From the NCBI RefSeq assembly GCF_900142195.1, contig NZ_FRAB01000032.1:1-64000 (forward strand): 64,000 bases of DNA, in the 5' to 3' direction. Made by a program: the position numbers and the translations under genes. Of the stretch, positions 52,485 to 61,912 are shown piece by piece. This stretch comes from Paraburkholderia terricola (GTDB lineage Bacteria; Pseudomonadota; Gammaproteobacteria; Burkholderiales; Burkholderiaceae). Under the pieces are notes generated by a model that made no database searches, had not been told where the DNA came from, and worked only from the letters and a program-made list of their open reading frames with translations. Each line of letters starts with the position of its first letter. The first letter of the stretch is position 1.

Positions 52485-53780
52485 ATGAAAGTCGCCCTCA
52501 TCAGTGAACACGCCTCCCCTCTCGCGGTCGCCGGTGGCGTCGATAGCGGAGGACAAAACATTTACGTCGCGAACGTCGCGCGCCAACTGAGCGGGATGGG
52601 CCATCAAGTGGATGTGTTCACGCGGCGCGACCGCGCGTTGCTGCCGCTCGTCTCCGACATGGACGGCATTCGCGTGATTCACGTTCCGGCCGGGCCGCCG
52701 AAGCAGTTGCCGAAGGAACAACTGCTGCCCTTCATGGGCGAATTCGCCGCGTTTCTGATCGAGTTCTTCCGGCGCGAGCGCCAACCGTACGACGTGATGC
52801 ATGCGAACTTCTTCATGTCGGGCCTCGCCGCGCTGAAGGTAAAAGCCGCGCTCGGCATCCCGCTCGTCACGACGTTTCACGCGCTCGGCCGCGTGCGTCG
52901 CCTTCATCAAGGCGCGGACGACGGCTTTCCCGACGAACGCTTCACCATCGAGGACGACCTCGTCGCGCGATCCGACGTGGTGGTGGCCGAATGCCCGCAA
53001 GACGAAGCCGACCTGATCGAGCACTACCGGGCCGATCCCGCCCGCATCGAAATCGTGCCGTGCGGCTTCGACGCCGACGAGTTCCAGCCGGTCGACCGCG
53101 CCACGGCCCGCAAGACGCTCGGCTGGCGGCAAGATGAATTTACGGTGCTGCAACTGGGGCGGCTCGTACAGCGCAAGGGCATCGACAACGTGGTGCGCGG
53201 CGTCGGCATGCTCAGGCAAAGCTTCGGCGCGCACGCGCAACTGTACGTGGTGGGCGGCAACTCGGACGCGCCCAACGAGCTCGCCACGCCCGAGATCGCG
53301 CGGCTGCGCGGCATCGCCGCGCAATGCGGCGTGGCCGGGCAAACCACCTTCATCGGCCGGCGCGGGCGCGCGCAACTGCGCTACTTCTATAGCGCCGCCG
53401 ACGTGTTCGTGACCACGCCCTGGTACGAGCCGTTCGGCATCACGCCGGTCGAGGCGATGGCCTGCGGCACGCCGGTGATCGGCGCGGATGTCGGCGGCAT
53501 CCGCTATTCGGTGGCCGACGGCGTGACCGGTTTCCTCGTGCCGCCGCGCGATCCGGCGGCGCTCGCCGCGCGTCTGGAGCAATTGCGGCGCGATCCGGCG
53601 CTCGCGCGCCGCATGGGCGAAGCGGGCCTCGCGCGGGCGCGCGCGGAATTCACGTGGCACGGCGTGGGCGAGTCGCTTGCGCACATCTATCGGCGCGCGG
53701 CGCGGCTTGCGCCCGCCCGCACGCGCGAGGAGCGCGAGGAGGTGCCGCTGCGCGCCGCGGCCGGCGCGTCGTTCCGCTAG
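52485..53780 (+). CDS. Glycosyltransferase family 4 (GT-B)
   Basis: A 431-residue retaining GT-B enzyme. The N-terminal domain starts ISEHASPLAVAGGVDSGGQNIYV, as in sucrose-phosphate-synthase-like and MshA-like GT4 proteins, and the C-terminal domain has LGRLVQRKGIDNVV and the E-x7-E motif EPFGITPVEAM. It opens the eight-gene plus-strand glycan run. It ends 86 bases before the phosphatase gene. Donor and acceptor are unknown. Confidence 0.92.
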   Translation: MKVALISEHASPLAVAGGVDSGGQNIYVANVARQLSGMGHQVDVFTRRDRALLPLVSDMDGIRVIHVPAGPPKQLPKEQLLPFMGEFAAFLIEFFRRERQPYDVMHANFFMSGLAALKVKAALGIPLVTTFHALGRVRRLHQGADDGFPDERFTIEDDLVARSDVVVAECPQDEADLIEHYRADPARIEIVPCGFDADEFQPVDRATARKTLGWRQDEFTVLQLGRLVQRKGIDNVVRGVGMLRQSFGAHAQLYVVGGNSDAPNELATPEIARLRGIAAQCGVAGQTTFIGRRGRAQLRYFYSAADVFVTTPWYEPFGITPVEAMACGTPVIGADVGGIRYSVADGVTGFLVPPRDPAALAARLEQLRRDPALARRMGEAGLARARAEFTWHGVGESLAHIYRRAARLAPARTREEREEVPLRAAAGASFR

Positions 53781-53866
53781 CCGGCAGTTGCCGTTTCGAT
53801 CCGCCAGGCCGCGCCGCGCGCTGCGGCGCCTGGCCACTCGCATCCGTTATGGGCAGGCGACACATC

Positions 53867-54469
53867 ATGCTGGATACCGCCGTTTTCCTGGACAAGGACG
53901 GCACGTTGCTCGACGACGTGCCGTACAACATCGATCCGCAGTCAATGCGTTTCGCGCCCGGCGCGCGCGAGGCGCTGACGCTGCTGGCCGGCCATCCGTT
54001 CCAACTGATCGTGGTCAGCAATCAGTCGGGCGTCGCGCTCGGCAAGTTCGAGCGTGCCGCGTTGATCGAAGTGGAAGCGCAACTGCGCCGCATGTTCGCC
54101 GAATGCGGCGCCACGCTGGCCGGCGCCTATTGGTGCCCGCATCATCCGCGCGGCAGCGTGGCGCCGTACGCGACGCTCTGCGATTGCCGCAAGCCCGCGC
54201 CCGGCATGCTGCTGCGCGCGGCGCGCGAGCACCGGCTCGACCTCGCGCGAAGCTGGTTCATCGGCGACATTCTCGACGACGTCGAAGCGGGCAACCGCGC
54301 GGGCTGCCGCACGATTCTGCTCGATAACGGTCACGAAACCGAATGGCTCGAAGGACCGCGCCGCGTGCCCACCGCGCGCGCCGTCGATCTGTACGAGGCG
54401 GCGCGAATCGTCGTGCGCGACAGCGGCGCGGCGGCGCATGCCGCGCCGGCCGGCGAGGAAGCCGTGTAA
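53867..54469 (+). CDS. HAD-IIIA phosphatase, GmhB-like (heptose bisphosphate phosphatase family)
   Basis: A 200-residue HAD enzyme with nucleophile Asp9 and Asp11 (FLDKDGTL), VVSNQSGVALG as motif II, and motif IV GDILDDVEAG. A zinc clamp typical of GmhB is complete: Cys90-x-His92 and Cys105-x-Cys107. It would dephosphorylate a D-glycero-D-manno-heptose 1,7-bisphosphate or a histidinol-phosphate-like substrate; flanking GT9 genes favour heptose. Its stop TAA overlaps the next ATG (TAATG). A start 18 bases upstream is possible. Confidence 0.9.
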   Translation: MLDTAVFLDKDGTLLDDVPYNIDPQSMRFAPGAREALTLLAGHPFQLIVVSNQSGVALGKFERAALIEVEAQLRRMFAECGATLAGAYWCPHHPRGSVAPYATLCDCRKPAPGMLLRAAREHRLDLARSWFIGDILDDVEAGNRAGCRTILLDNGHETEWLEGPRRVPTARAVDLYEAARIVVRDSGAAAHAAPAGEEAV

Positions 54470-55749
54470 TGAACGCGCCGAACGCCCCGCTTCTTTTAGT
54501 TCAGCCGATGCTGGCGCATGCCCGCGTGCCGGACACGTCACCGGTCACGCGCTGGGGCGACGAGGTCAAGCGCATTCTGTGCGTGCGGCTCGACAATCTC
54601 GGCGACGTGCTGATGACCACGCCGGCGCTGCACGCGTTGCGCGAGGGCGCGCCCGGCCGTCATCTCACGTTGCTCGGCTCGAAGAGCGGGGTCGCGCTCG
54701 CGCCGTTCCTCGACGATGTGGACGACGTCATCGAATACGACGCACCCTGGGTCGCGAATCCGCATACGAACGCCCGCACGCTCGCCGACGATCAGCAGAT
54801 GCAGGAGCGCTTGCGGCGCGGCGGCTTCGACGCGGCCGTGATCTTCACGGTGTATAGCCAGAGTCCGCTGCCCGCCGCGATGCTGTGCTATCTCGCCGGC
54901 ATTCCGCGCCGTCTCGCGCATTGCCGCGAAAACCCCTACTCGCTGCTCACCGACTGGTTGCGCGAACCCGAGCCGCAGCAGCGCACGCGCCATGAAGTCG
55001 AACGGCAGCTCGATCTGGTGCGCCAGGTCGGCGCGCACTCGGCGGACACGCGCATGCGCTTCAGCGTCCACGCGAACGACCGCGCGACGTTGCAGGCGCA
55101 ACTGGCGGCGCGCGGGGTCGATGGCGACGCCGCTTATATCGTGCTGCACCCCGGCGCGACCGCTGCGTCGCGGCGCTATCCGCCCGAACGCTTCGGCAAG
55201 GTGGCCGCGCGCCTCGCGCGCGAAACCCGCGCGCCCGTGCTGATTACCGGCGGTTCCACCGAGCGGCCGCTGGTCGAAGCCGTGATCGAGGCGGCCGGTC
55301 CGCGCGTGCGCAAGCAACTGCACGACTTGAGCGGCGCGTTGAAGCTGGGCGAACTCGCCGCGTTGATCGAACGCGCAAGCGTGCTGATCTCCAATAACAG
55401 CGGTCCGGTGCATCTCGCGTCCGCGCTCGCGACACCGGTGGTCGATCTGTACGCGCTGACCAATCCGCAGCACACGCCGTGGCAAACGCCGAATCGCGTG
55501 CTGTTTCGCGATGTCGAATGCCGCTGGTGCTATCGCAGCGTGTGTCCGCAGCAGCATCACGCGTGTCTGCTCGGCGTCGCGCCCGGCGAGGTCGTGCGAG
55601 CGGCACTGGACTTGCGGGCGCAGGCGCAGGCGCATCGGCAACCGGTCGACGGCGCGGCTGAAACGGCCAGCCAGGCCGCGCACGAGCCCGACGACGCCCC
55701 GCGCGCCGACTCGCCGCCTCCATTCACCGGCATACCGGTGGCCCCCTGA
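54469..55749 (+). CDS. Glycosyltransferase family 9 (ADP-heptose:LPS heptosyltransferase-like), first copy
   Basis: A 426-residue GT9 protein. RILCVRLDNLGDVLMTTPALHAL opens the N-terminal domain, with IVLHPGATAASRRYPPERFG and SNNSGPVHLASALATP in the C-terminal nucleotide-sugar domain. A Cys set C-x2-C-x4-C-x7-C (CRWCYRSVCP...HAC) as in WaaF-like enzymes follows. The last 60 residues are a Pro/Ala-rich tail. It overlaps the phosphatase stop by one base and precedes the carbamoyltransferase by 24. Confidence 0.92.
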   Translation: MNAPNAPLLLVQPMLAHARVPDTSPVTRWGDEVKRILCVRLDNLGDVLMTTPALHALREGAPGRHLTLLGSKSGVALAPFLDDVDDVIEYDAPWVANPHTNARTLADDQQMQERLRRGGFDAAVIFTVYSQSPLPAAMLCYLAGIPRRLAHCRENPYSLLTDWLREPEPQQRTRHEVERQLDLVRQVGAHSADTRMRFSVHANDRATLQAQLAARGVDGDAAYIVLHPGATAASRRYPPERFGKVAARLARETRAPVLITGGSTERPLVEAVIEAAGPRVRKQLHDLSGALKLGELAALIERASVLISNNSGPVHLASALATPVVDLYALTNPQHTPWQTPNRVLFRDVECRWCYRSVCPQQHHACLLGVAPGEVVRAALDLRAQAQAHRQPVDGAAETASQAAHEPDDAPRADSPPPFTGIPVAP

Positions 55750-55773
55750 AACCCCACTTCATGGCGAACGCTC

Positions 55774-57519
55774 ATGTACACACTCGGAATCAATGCCGTC
55801 TACCATGACAGCGCCGCGGCCCTGATGCGCGACGGCGTCGTGCTCGCCGCCGCCGAAGACGAGCGCTTCACGCACGTCAAGCATGCCAAGCGTCCCGTGC
55901 CGTTCTCGACGTGGCAACTGCCCTTCGACGCAATCGACTATTGCCTGAAAGCCGCCGGCATCACGCTGGCCGAGGTCGATCACGTCGCCTATTCATACGA
56001 TCCCGCCTTGTTCGGCGGCATGCCCAGGCGCCCCGGCGCCACCATCGAACTGCCGTTCGATCCGGCCAGCACGCGCTTGACGGACCCGTCCGCGTCGCCG
56101 TGGGACCCGCTCTTTCTCAGCTACATCGCCAATGCGAAGGGGCAATTGCTCGACGGCGCGCCGCATCATCTGCGCAAGCGTTTTCAGGGCGTGGACCGCG
56201 ACAAGGGCTTTACGTGGCACTTCGTCGAGCATCACCTCGCGCACGAGGCGAGCGCGTTTCTCGCCGCGCCGTTCGACGACACCGCCGTGCTCACGATGGA
56301 CGGACGCGGCGAAGGCGTGACGACCAGCATGGGGCAATTCGTCGGCGGCGACTATACGCGGCTCAAGCAGGTCGAACTGCCGCATTCGCTCGGCTTGCTC
56401 TATGAGGCGGTGACGGATTGGCTCGGCTTCCTGCATTCATCCGACGAGTACAAGGTGATGGCGCTCGCGTCATACGGCAAGCCGGCCTACGTCGACGTGT
56501 TCCGCGAGATCGTGCGCTATCGCAGCGACGGCAGCTACACGGTGGACGCGCCGCGCCTCGTCGAACGGTTCGGCCCGCCGCGCGAACGTGGCGGCCCGCT
56601 CGAACAGCGTCACTTCGACATCGCCAATTCGCTGCAACGCGTGCTGGAAGAAACGGTGCTGCAACTCGGCAACTGGCTGCATGAACAGACCGGCTTGAGC
56701 AAGCTGACGATGGCGGGCGGCGTCGCGCTGAACTGCGTGATGAATTCGAAACTGCGCGACGCGGGCCCGTTCGACACGGTGTGGGTGCAACCCGCCGCGG
56801 GCGACGCGGGCACCGCGCTCGGCGCGGCGCTGTGGATCGACTATCAGGAACGCGGCAAGCTCGGCGACCGCACGCGCCGCTGGCGAATGGATCACGCCTA
56901 TCTCGGCCCCGAGTACAGCGACGAGGAAATCGAGCAATTCCTGCGCTGGTCCAAAGTCCCCTATCGCCAGCTCATCGACATCGCCGGGGAAACCGCCGAC
57001 CTGCTTGCCGAAGGCCAGGTGATCGGCTGGTATCAGGGGCGCACGGAATTCGGGCCGCGCGCGCTCGGCGCGCGCTCGATTCTCGCCTCGCCGATCGATC
57101 CGCGCATGCAGGCGAAGCTCAACGAGATCAAGGACCGCGAGGACTTCCGCCCGGTCGCGCCGGTCGTGATGGAAGAGCACGCGAGCGAGTGGTTCGTCGA
57201 CGGCCAGGTCGCGCCGTTCATGCTGTTCATTTTCGACGTGCGCGCCGACAAGGCCGCGCGCATTCCGGCCGTGCGTCACGTGGACGGCACCGCGCGCGTG
57301 CAGACCGTGAACCGCGCGCAGCATCCGCTCTATTACGATCTGCTGGACGCGTTCAGGCAGCGCACCGGCGTGCCGATTCTGGTGAACACGTCGTTCAACA
57401 CGCGCGGCGAGCCGATGGTGAATTCGCCGCGCGACGCGGTCGAATCGTTCTGGACCTCGCCGCTCGACGCGTTGGTGATCGGCCCGTTCCTCGTGCGCAA
57501 AGCGGGAGCCGGCGCATGA
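55774..57519 (+). CDS. Carbamoyltransferase (NodU/CmcH family)
   Basis: A 581-residue enzyme that transfers carbamoyl from carbamoyl phosphate to a sugar hydroxyl through a carbamoyl-adenylate. The Kae1-like N-terminal domain (GINAVYHDSAAALMRDG; HHLAHEASAF metal site; TMDGRGEG; AGGVALNCVMN) is followed by the YrdC-like C-terminal domain (GWYQGRTEFGPRALGARSI; NTSFNTRGEPMV). In Pseudomonas LPS core a related enzyme carbamoylates heptose, which suits the neighbouring GT9 genes. The stop overlaps the next start (ATGA). Confidence 0.93.
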   Translation: MYTLGINAVYHDSAAALMRDGVVLAAAEDERFTHVKHAKRPVPFSTWQLPFDAIDYCLKAAGITLAEVDHVAYSYDPALFGGMPRRPGATIELPFDPASTRLTDPSASPWDPLFLSYIANAKGQLLDGAPHHLRKRFQGVDRDKGFTWHFVEHHLAHEASAFLAAPFDDTAVLTMDGRGEGVTTSMGQFVGGDYTRLKQVELPHSLGLLYEAVTDWLGFLHSSDEYKVMALASYGKPAYVDVFREIVRYRSDGSYTVDAPRLVERFGPPRERGGPLEQRHFDIANSLQRVLEETVLQLGNWLHEQTGLSKLTMAGGVALNCVMNSKLRDAGPFDTVWVQPAAGDAGTALGAALWIDYQERGKLGDRTRRWRMDHAYLGPEYSDEEIEQFLRWSKVPYRQLIDIAGETADLLAEGQVIGWYQGRTEFGPRALGARSILASPIDPRMQAKLNEIKDREDFRPVAPVVMEEHASEWFVDGQVAPFMLFIFDVRADKAARIPAVRHVDGTARVQTVNRAQHPLYYDLLDAFRQRTGVPILVNTSFNTRGEPMVNSPRDAVESFWTSPLDALVIGPFLVRKAGAGA

Positions 57520-58592
57520 GTTCATCCGCGGGCGGACCGATCGAGCTGGGTTCGATCGACATGCCGGAGCACGCGGCGGAGCCGATCGCAGCCGGCTATC
57601 CCGGCGCGCTGCTTGCGCATCTGGACGTCTCGGTGGTCGTGCCGACCTACCGGCGCCCGGCGATGCTCGCCGCCTGCCTGCACGCGCTGATCGCCCAGGA
57701 CTTCGCGCCGGAGCGCTACGAGATCATCGTGTGCGACGACGGTCCCGACGACAGCACGCGCGCCTGCGTCGAACGGTTTCGCGACGCCCAGGCGGCACGC
57801 GGCCCCGTGCTGCGCTATGTGCCGGTCACGCGCACCCAGGGACCGGCGGGCGCGCGCAATGCCGGCTGGCGCGTGGCCCGTTCGCCGATGATCGCCTTCA
57901 CCGACGACGACACGCTGCCCAACCGGCAATGGCTCGCCAACGGCGTCGCGGCGCTCGCGCACGGCGCGGCCGCCGCCGCGGGCCGCATCGTCGTGCCGCT
58001 GCCCGCCTTGCCGACCGATTACGAAGCCGACGCGAGCGGCCTGGAGCGCGCCGAGTTCGCCACCGCGAACGCGTTCGTCGTGCGCAGCTTCCTCACGATG
58101 ACGGGCGGCTTCGACGAACGCTTCACGTCGGCGTGGCGCGAGGATTCCGATCTGCAATTCAGGCTGCTGCATGCCGGCGGCAAGATCGTGCGCGCCGACG
58201 ATGCGGTGGTCGTGCACCCCGTGCGGCCCGCGCGTTGGGGCGTGAGCCTCGCGCAGCAGAAGAAGAGCCAGTTCGACGCGCTGCTCTTCAAGAAGCACCC
58301 TGCACTCTTCAGGACGCGAATTCGCTCGACGCCGCCGCTGCTCTACTACGCGATTCTCGGCGCGGCGTTGCTCGCGCTGATCGGCGGCCTGGCGGGCGAC
58401 GCTGCCGCCGCCTCCACCGGCCTCACCGTATGGATCGCGTTGACCGGCTACTTCTGCGTGCGCCGTTTGCGCGGGCGCGATCTCGGCTGGCGTCACGTCG
58501 CCGAAATGGCGTGGACGTCGATCCCGATTCCGTTTCTCTCGATCTTCTGGCGGCTCTACGGCGCTGTCCGTTTCAAGGTGTTCTTTCTATGA
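57516..58592 (+). CDS. Glycosyltransferase family 2 with C-terminal membrane anchor
   Basis: A 358-residue GT2 enzyme. VSVVVPTYRRPAMLAACL opens the GT-A domain, DDGPDDSTR and the DxD-like FTDDDTLP bind the donor, and FTSAWREDSDLQFRLLHAG is the acceptor-side ED motif. Two hydrophobic helices (about 275-320) and a short basic tail anchor it to the inner membrane. It is coupled on both sides by ATGA overlaps with the carbamoyltransferase and the second GT9 gene. Confidence 0.92.
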   Translation: MSSSAGGPIELGSIDMPEHAAEPIAAGYPGALLAHLDVSVVVPTYRRPAMLAACLHALIAQDFAPERYEIIVCDDGPDDSTRACVERFRDAQAARGPVLRYVPVTRTQGPAGARNAGWRVARSPMIAFTDDDTLPNRQWLANGVAALAHGAAAAAGRIVVPLPALPTDYEADASGLERAEFATANAFVVRSFLTMTGGFDERFTSAWREDSDLQFRLLHAGGKIVRADDAVVVHPVRPARWGVSLAQQKKSQFDALLFKKHPALFRTRIRSTPPLLYYAILGAALLALIGGLAGDAAAASTGLTVWIALTGYFCVRRLRGRDLGWRHVAEMAWTSIPIPFLSIFWRLYGAVRFKVFFL

Positions 58593-59728
58593 CTCCACCC
58601 ACGTTTCTCGCGGCGCTCGCGCCGCGCCGCATCGCCATTTTTCGCGCGCTGCAACTCGGCGACATGCTGTGCGCGGTGCCCGCGCTGCGCGCGTTGCGGC
58701 TCGCCGCGCCGCACGCGCATATCACGCTGATCGGCTTGCCGTGGGCGCAGGCGTTCGTCGATCGCTACACCGATCTGGTCGATGAACTCGTGGTGTTTCC
58801 CGGCGCGACGGGTTTTCCCGAGCAGCCGGAAACGGATGCGGGCCTGCCCGCGTTTTACGAAGCGATGCGCGCCCGCCACTTCGATCTCGCCATTCAACTG
58901 CACGGCAGCGGCGGCGTGGCGAACGATCTGCTGTTCGAATTCGGCGCCCGCGCCTATGCGGGCTTCGTGCAGGCGAACGAGCCGCACCGCGAGGGCGGCT
59001 TCATTGCCTGGCCCGAGCACCTGCCCGAGTCCGAGCGCTATCTCGCGTTGATGAGCGCGCTCGGCGCGCCGGTCATCGCGCCGCGTCTGTCGTTTCCGCT
59101 AACCGAGCAGGACGCGGCCGAATACGCGTCGCTCGTCGCCGGGCATGGCATCGAAGCGCATCGGCTGGTGCTGATTCATCCGGGCGCGCAGTTGCCGTCG
59201 CGCCGCTGGCCCGCCGAGCGCTTCGCGCAGGTCGCGGACCACCTCGCCGCCGACGGCTGGCAGATCGCGATCACCGGCACCGCGGCGGAAGCGCCGGTCA
59301 CCGGCGCGGCGCTCGGCGCGATGACCGCGCCCGCGCTGCACCTGGGCGGCGCGACCTCGCTGGGCGGACTCGCCGCGCTGGTCGACCACGCGCGGCTCGT
59401 GGTGTGCAACGACACCGGCATGTCGCATATCGCGGCGGCGATGGACACCGCCTCGGTCGTGATCGCCTCGGGTAGCGACACGCGGCGCTGGGCGCCGCTC
59501 GACCACGAACGGCATCGCGTGCTGGCCGACTATCCGGCGTGCCGGCCGTGCATGTTCCGCGACTGTCCGTATGGTCATCCGTGCGCGTTGAACATCGGCG
59601 TGGAACGCGTGGTGGAGACGGCGCGCGCGCAGCTTGCGCGAGTTGGCGACGCGCGCCCGGCGCAGCCGTACGCGCTGCACGCGTCATCCGGCAACCTCGG
59701 TTTTCAGGAGCCGCATCATGCTGCGTGA
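58589..59728 (+). CDS. Glycosyltransferase family 9 (heptosyltransferase-like), second copy
   Basis: A 379-residue GT9 protein with IAIFRALQLGDMLCAVPALRALR, VLIHPGAQLPSRRWPAERFA and VVCNDTGMSHIAAAMDT. A Cys set C-x2-C-x4-C-x5-C (CRPCMFRDCPYGHPC) matches WaaF-like heptosyltransferases. It is distinct from the first GT9 in the cluster, with only moderate similarity by eye, so the two probably add different residues. It overlaps the next gene by 11 bases. Confidence 0.92.
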   Translation: MTPPTFLAALAPRRIAIFRALQLGDMLCAVPALRALRLAAPHAHITLIGLPWAQAFVDRYTDLVDELVVFPGATGFPEQPETDAGLPAFYEAMRARHFDLAIQLHGSGGVANDLLFEFGARAYAGFVQANEPHREGGFIAWPEHLPESERYLALMSALGAPVIAPRLSFPLTEQDAAEYASLVAGHGIEAHRLVLIHPGAQLPSRRWPAERFAQVADHLAADGWQIAITGTAAEAPVTGAALGAMTAPALHLGGATSLGGLAALVDHARLVVCNDTGMSHIAAAMDTASVVIASGSDTRRWAPLDHERHRVLADYPACRPCMFRDCPYGHPCALNIGVERVVETARAQLARVGDARPAQPYALHASSGNLGFQEPHHAA

Positions 59729-60674
59729 CTGCCGCCGCCTGCGGGTGCTGACCTGGCACGTGCACGGCAACTATCTGTACTACCTCACCCAGGCGCCGCA
59801 CGATTTTTATCTCGTCACGCGGCCCGGCCATCCGCCCGGTTATGCGGGCAAGGTCGGCGTGCTGCCGTGGGGCGACAACGTTCACGAGGTCGACGCGGAG
59901 GACGTGCGCAACCAGGAATTCGACGTCATCCTGTATCAGCACAAGACGCATTGGGAACACGACCGCGAGCACGTGCTGAGCGAAGCGCAACGGCGCTTGC
60001 CGCGCGTCTATGTCGAGCACGATCCGCCGCAGGACAATCCGTTTCAGCAATGGCATTGGGTCGACGACCCCGACACGCTGCTGGTACACGTCACGCATTT
60101 CAACCGCCTGATGTGGGATTGCGGCGTCACGCCCACCCGCGTCATCGAGCATGGCGTGGTGGTGCCCGAGCGCGTGCGCTACACCGGCGAACTGGGGCGC
60201 GGCATCGTGGTGGTGAACCATCTGGCGCAGCGCGGACGCCGGCTCGGCGCGGACGTGTTCAGCGAGGTGCGCACGCGCGTGCCGCTCGATCTGGTCGGCA
60301 TGGACGCCGAGCGGCTGGGCGGGCTCGGCGAAATCGGCAATCTCGATCTCGCCGGGTTCAGCGCGCGCTATCGCTTCTTCTTCAATCCGATTCGCTGGAC
60401 CAGCCTCGGCCTCGCGATCGTGGAGGCGATGACGATCGGCATGCCGATCGTCGGCCTCGCCACCACCGAACTGGCCACCGTGATCCGCAACGGCGAAAAC
60501 GGCTTCGTGCATACCGACGTGGATGCGCTCGTCGACGCAATGAACGACCTGCTGCGCGATCCGGACGAAGCGCGGCGTCTCGGCGAAGGCGCGCGGCGCA
60601 CGGCGCTGGAGCGCTTTCACATCGACCGCTTCGCGCAGGACTGGCACGACGCGCTGCTGCAAGTCACCGCCTGA
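59718..60674 (+). CDS. Glycosyltransferase, GT4-like
   Basis: A 318-residue GT-B enzyme, somewhat short for GT4. The N-terminal part (LRVLTWHVHGNYLYYLTQAPHDF) is characteristic of a group found with sugar epimerases, and the C-terminal part holds SLGLAIVEAMTIGMPIV, the E-x7-E region, and TTELATVIRNGENGFV. Start MLRDCRR has AGGAG 8 bases upstream and lies inside the preceding gene's end. Specificity is unknown. Confidence 0.88.
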   Translation: MLRDCRRLRVLTWHVHGNYLYYLTQAPHDFYLVTRPGHPPGYAGKVGVLPWGDNVHEVDAEDVRNQEFDVILYQHKTHWEHDREHVLSEAQRRLPRVYVEHDPPQDNPFQQWHWVDDPDTLLVHVTHFNRLMWDCGVTPTRVIEHGVVVPERVRYTGELGRGIVVVNHLAQRGRRLGADVFSEVRTRVPLDLVGMDAERLGGLGEIGNLDLAGFSARYRFFFNPIRWTSLGLAIVEAMTIGMPIVGLATTELATVIRNGENGFVHTDVDALVDAMNDLLRDPDEARRLGEGARRTALERFHIDRFAQDWHDALLQVTA

Positions 60675-60721
60675 GCCGGCCGGCCCGCGAAACCGACGCG
60701 CTCCACTATCGAGAACACATC

Positions 60722-61720
60722 ATGAAAGAACTCACCCGCAAGCGGATTCTCGTCACCGGCGGCGCCGGTTTTCTCGGCTCGCATTTGTGCGAACGGCTCG
60801 TCATGCAAGGGCACGACGTGCTGTGCGTGGATAACTTCTACACCGGCACGAAGGACAACATCGCGCATCTGCTCGATTGCCCCAACTTCGAATTGATGCG
60901 GCACGACGTGACCTTTCCGCTCTACGTGGAAGTGGACGAGATCTTCAACCTCGCCTGCCCGGCCTCGCCGGTCCACTATCAGCACGATCCGGTGCAGACC
61001 ACCAAGACCAGCGTGCACGGCGCGATCAACATGCTGGGGCTCGCGAAGCGCGTGAAGGCGAAAATCTTCCAGGCGTCGACGAGCGAGGTGTACGGCGACG
61101 CGCTCGTGCATCCGCAAAAAGAGGACTACTGGGGCCATGTGAATCCGATCGGTCCGCGTTCGTGCTACGACGAAGGCAAACGCTGCGCCGAAACGCTGTT
61201 CATGGATTACCGGCGCCAGCACGGGCTGTCGATCCGTATCGCGCGCATCTTCAATACGTATGGGCCGCGCATGCATCCCGCCGATGGCCGCGTGGTCTCG
61301 AACTTCATGATGCAGGCCTTGCACGGCGAGCCCATCACCCTCTACGGCGACGGTTCGCAAACCCGCTCGTTCTGCTATGTGGACGACATGATCGACGCGT
61401 TCATCGGCTTGATGAACACGGCGGATGATTCGGGCGGCCCCGTCAATCTCGGCAATCCGCATGAAGTGAGCATGCTGGAGATCGCCGGGCGCATCGTCCA
61501 GTTGACCGGTTCTTCATCGCGCTTCGAATTGCGGCCCCTGCCGACCGACGATCCGTGGCATCGCCGGCCGGATATTTCGCGCGCGCGCGAGTTGTTCGGC
61601 TGGGAGCCGCGAACCGGACTCGACGAAGGGTTGAAGGCGACCGCGCAATATTTCCGCGCGCGAATCGAGGCAGGCGCGGCGGCTGCCCGGCCGCCGCATG
61701 TCAGCGGAACGACAGCCTGA
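60722..61720 (+). CDS. UDP-glucuronate decarboxylase-like NAD-dependent epimerase (extended SDR)
   Basis: A 332-residue extended SDR: NAD motif ILVTGGAGFLGSHLCERL (residues 9-26), NLACPASPVHYQHDPV, catalytic Ser/Thr in QASTSEVYGD and YDEGKRCAET as the Tyr-x3-Lys site, then NTYGPRMHPADGRVVSNF. These are strong marks of the UXS family that makes UDP-xylose from UDP-glucuronate. It would supply a pentose donor for one of the transferases. It is the last gene of the glycan run, 47 bases after the GT4-like gene. Confidence 0.93.
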   Translation: MKELTRKRILVTGGAGFLGSHLCERLVMQGHDVLCVDNFYTGTKDNIAHLLDCPNFELMRHDVTFPLYVEVDEIFNLACPASPVHYQHDPVQTTKTSVHGAINMLGLAKRVKAKIFQASTSEVYGDALVHPQKEDYWGHVNPIGPRSCYDEGKRCAETLFMDYRRQHGLSIRIARIFNTYGPRMHPADGRVVSNFMMQALHGEPITLYGDGSQTRSFCYVDDMIDAFIGLMNTADDSGGPVNLGNPHEVSMLEIAGRIVQLTGSSSRFELRPLPTDDPWHRRPDISRARELFGWEPRTGLDEGLKATAQYFRARIEAGAAAARPPHVSGTTA

Positions 61721-61912
61721 GTTATGCAAACGAATGGCGATCGAGAGGTGACGTAATGTCCACGCCCCGAAATCTTAATCAGCGGGTGTTTCAATGCGCG
61801 CAGTTTCTTGCGGCAAGACCATCAGCACCCTTTCTAACAATATCCCCAGCTCATTTCCACACGCACGTCGATGGAAACGCTGAACGGCGAAGTCGAATCT
61901 GGAGCCCGTCAC

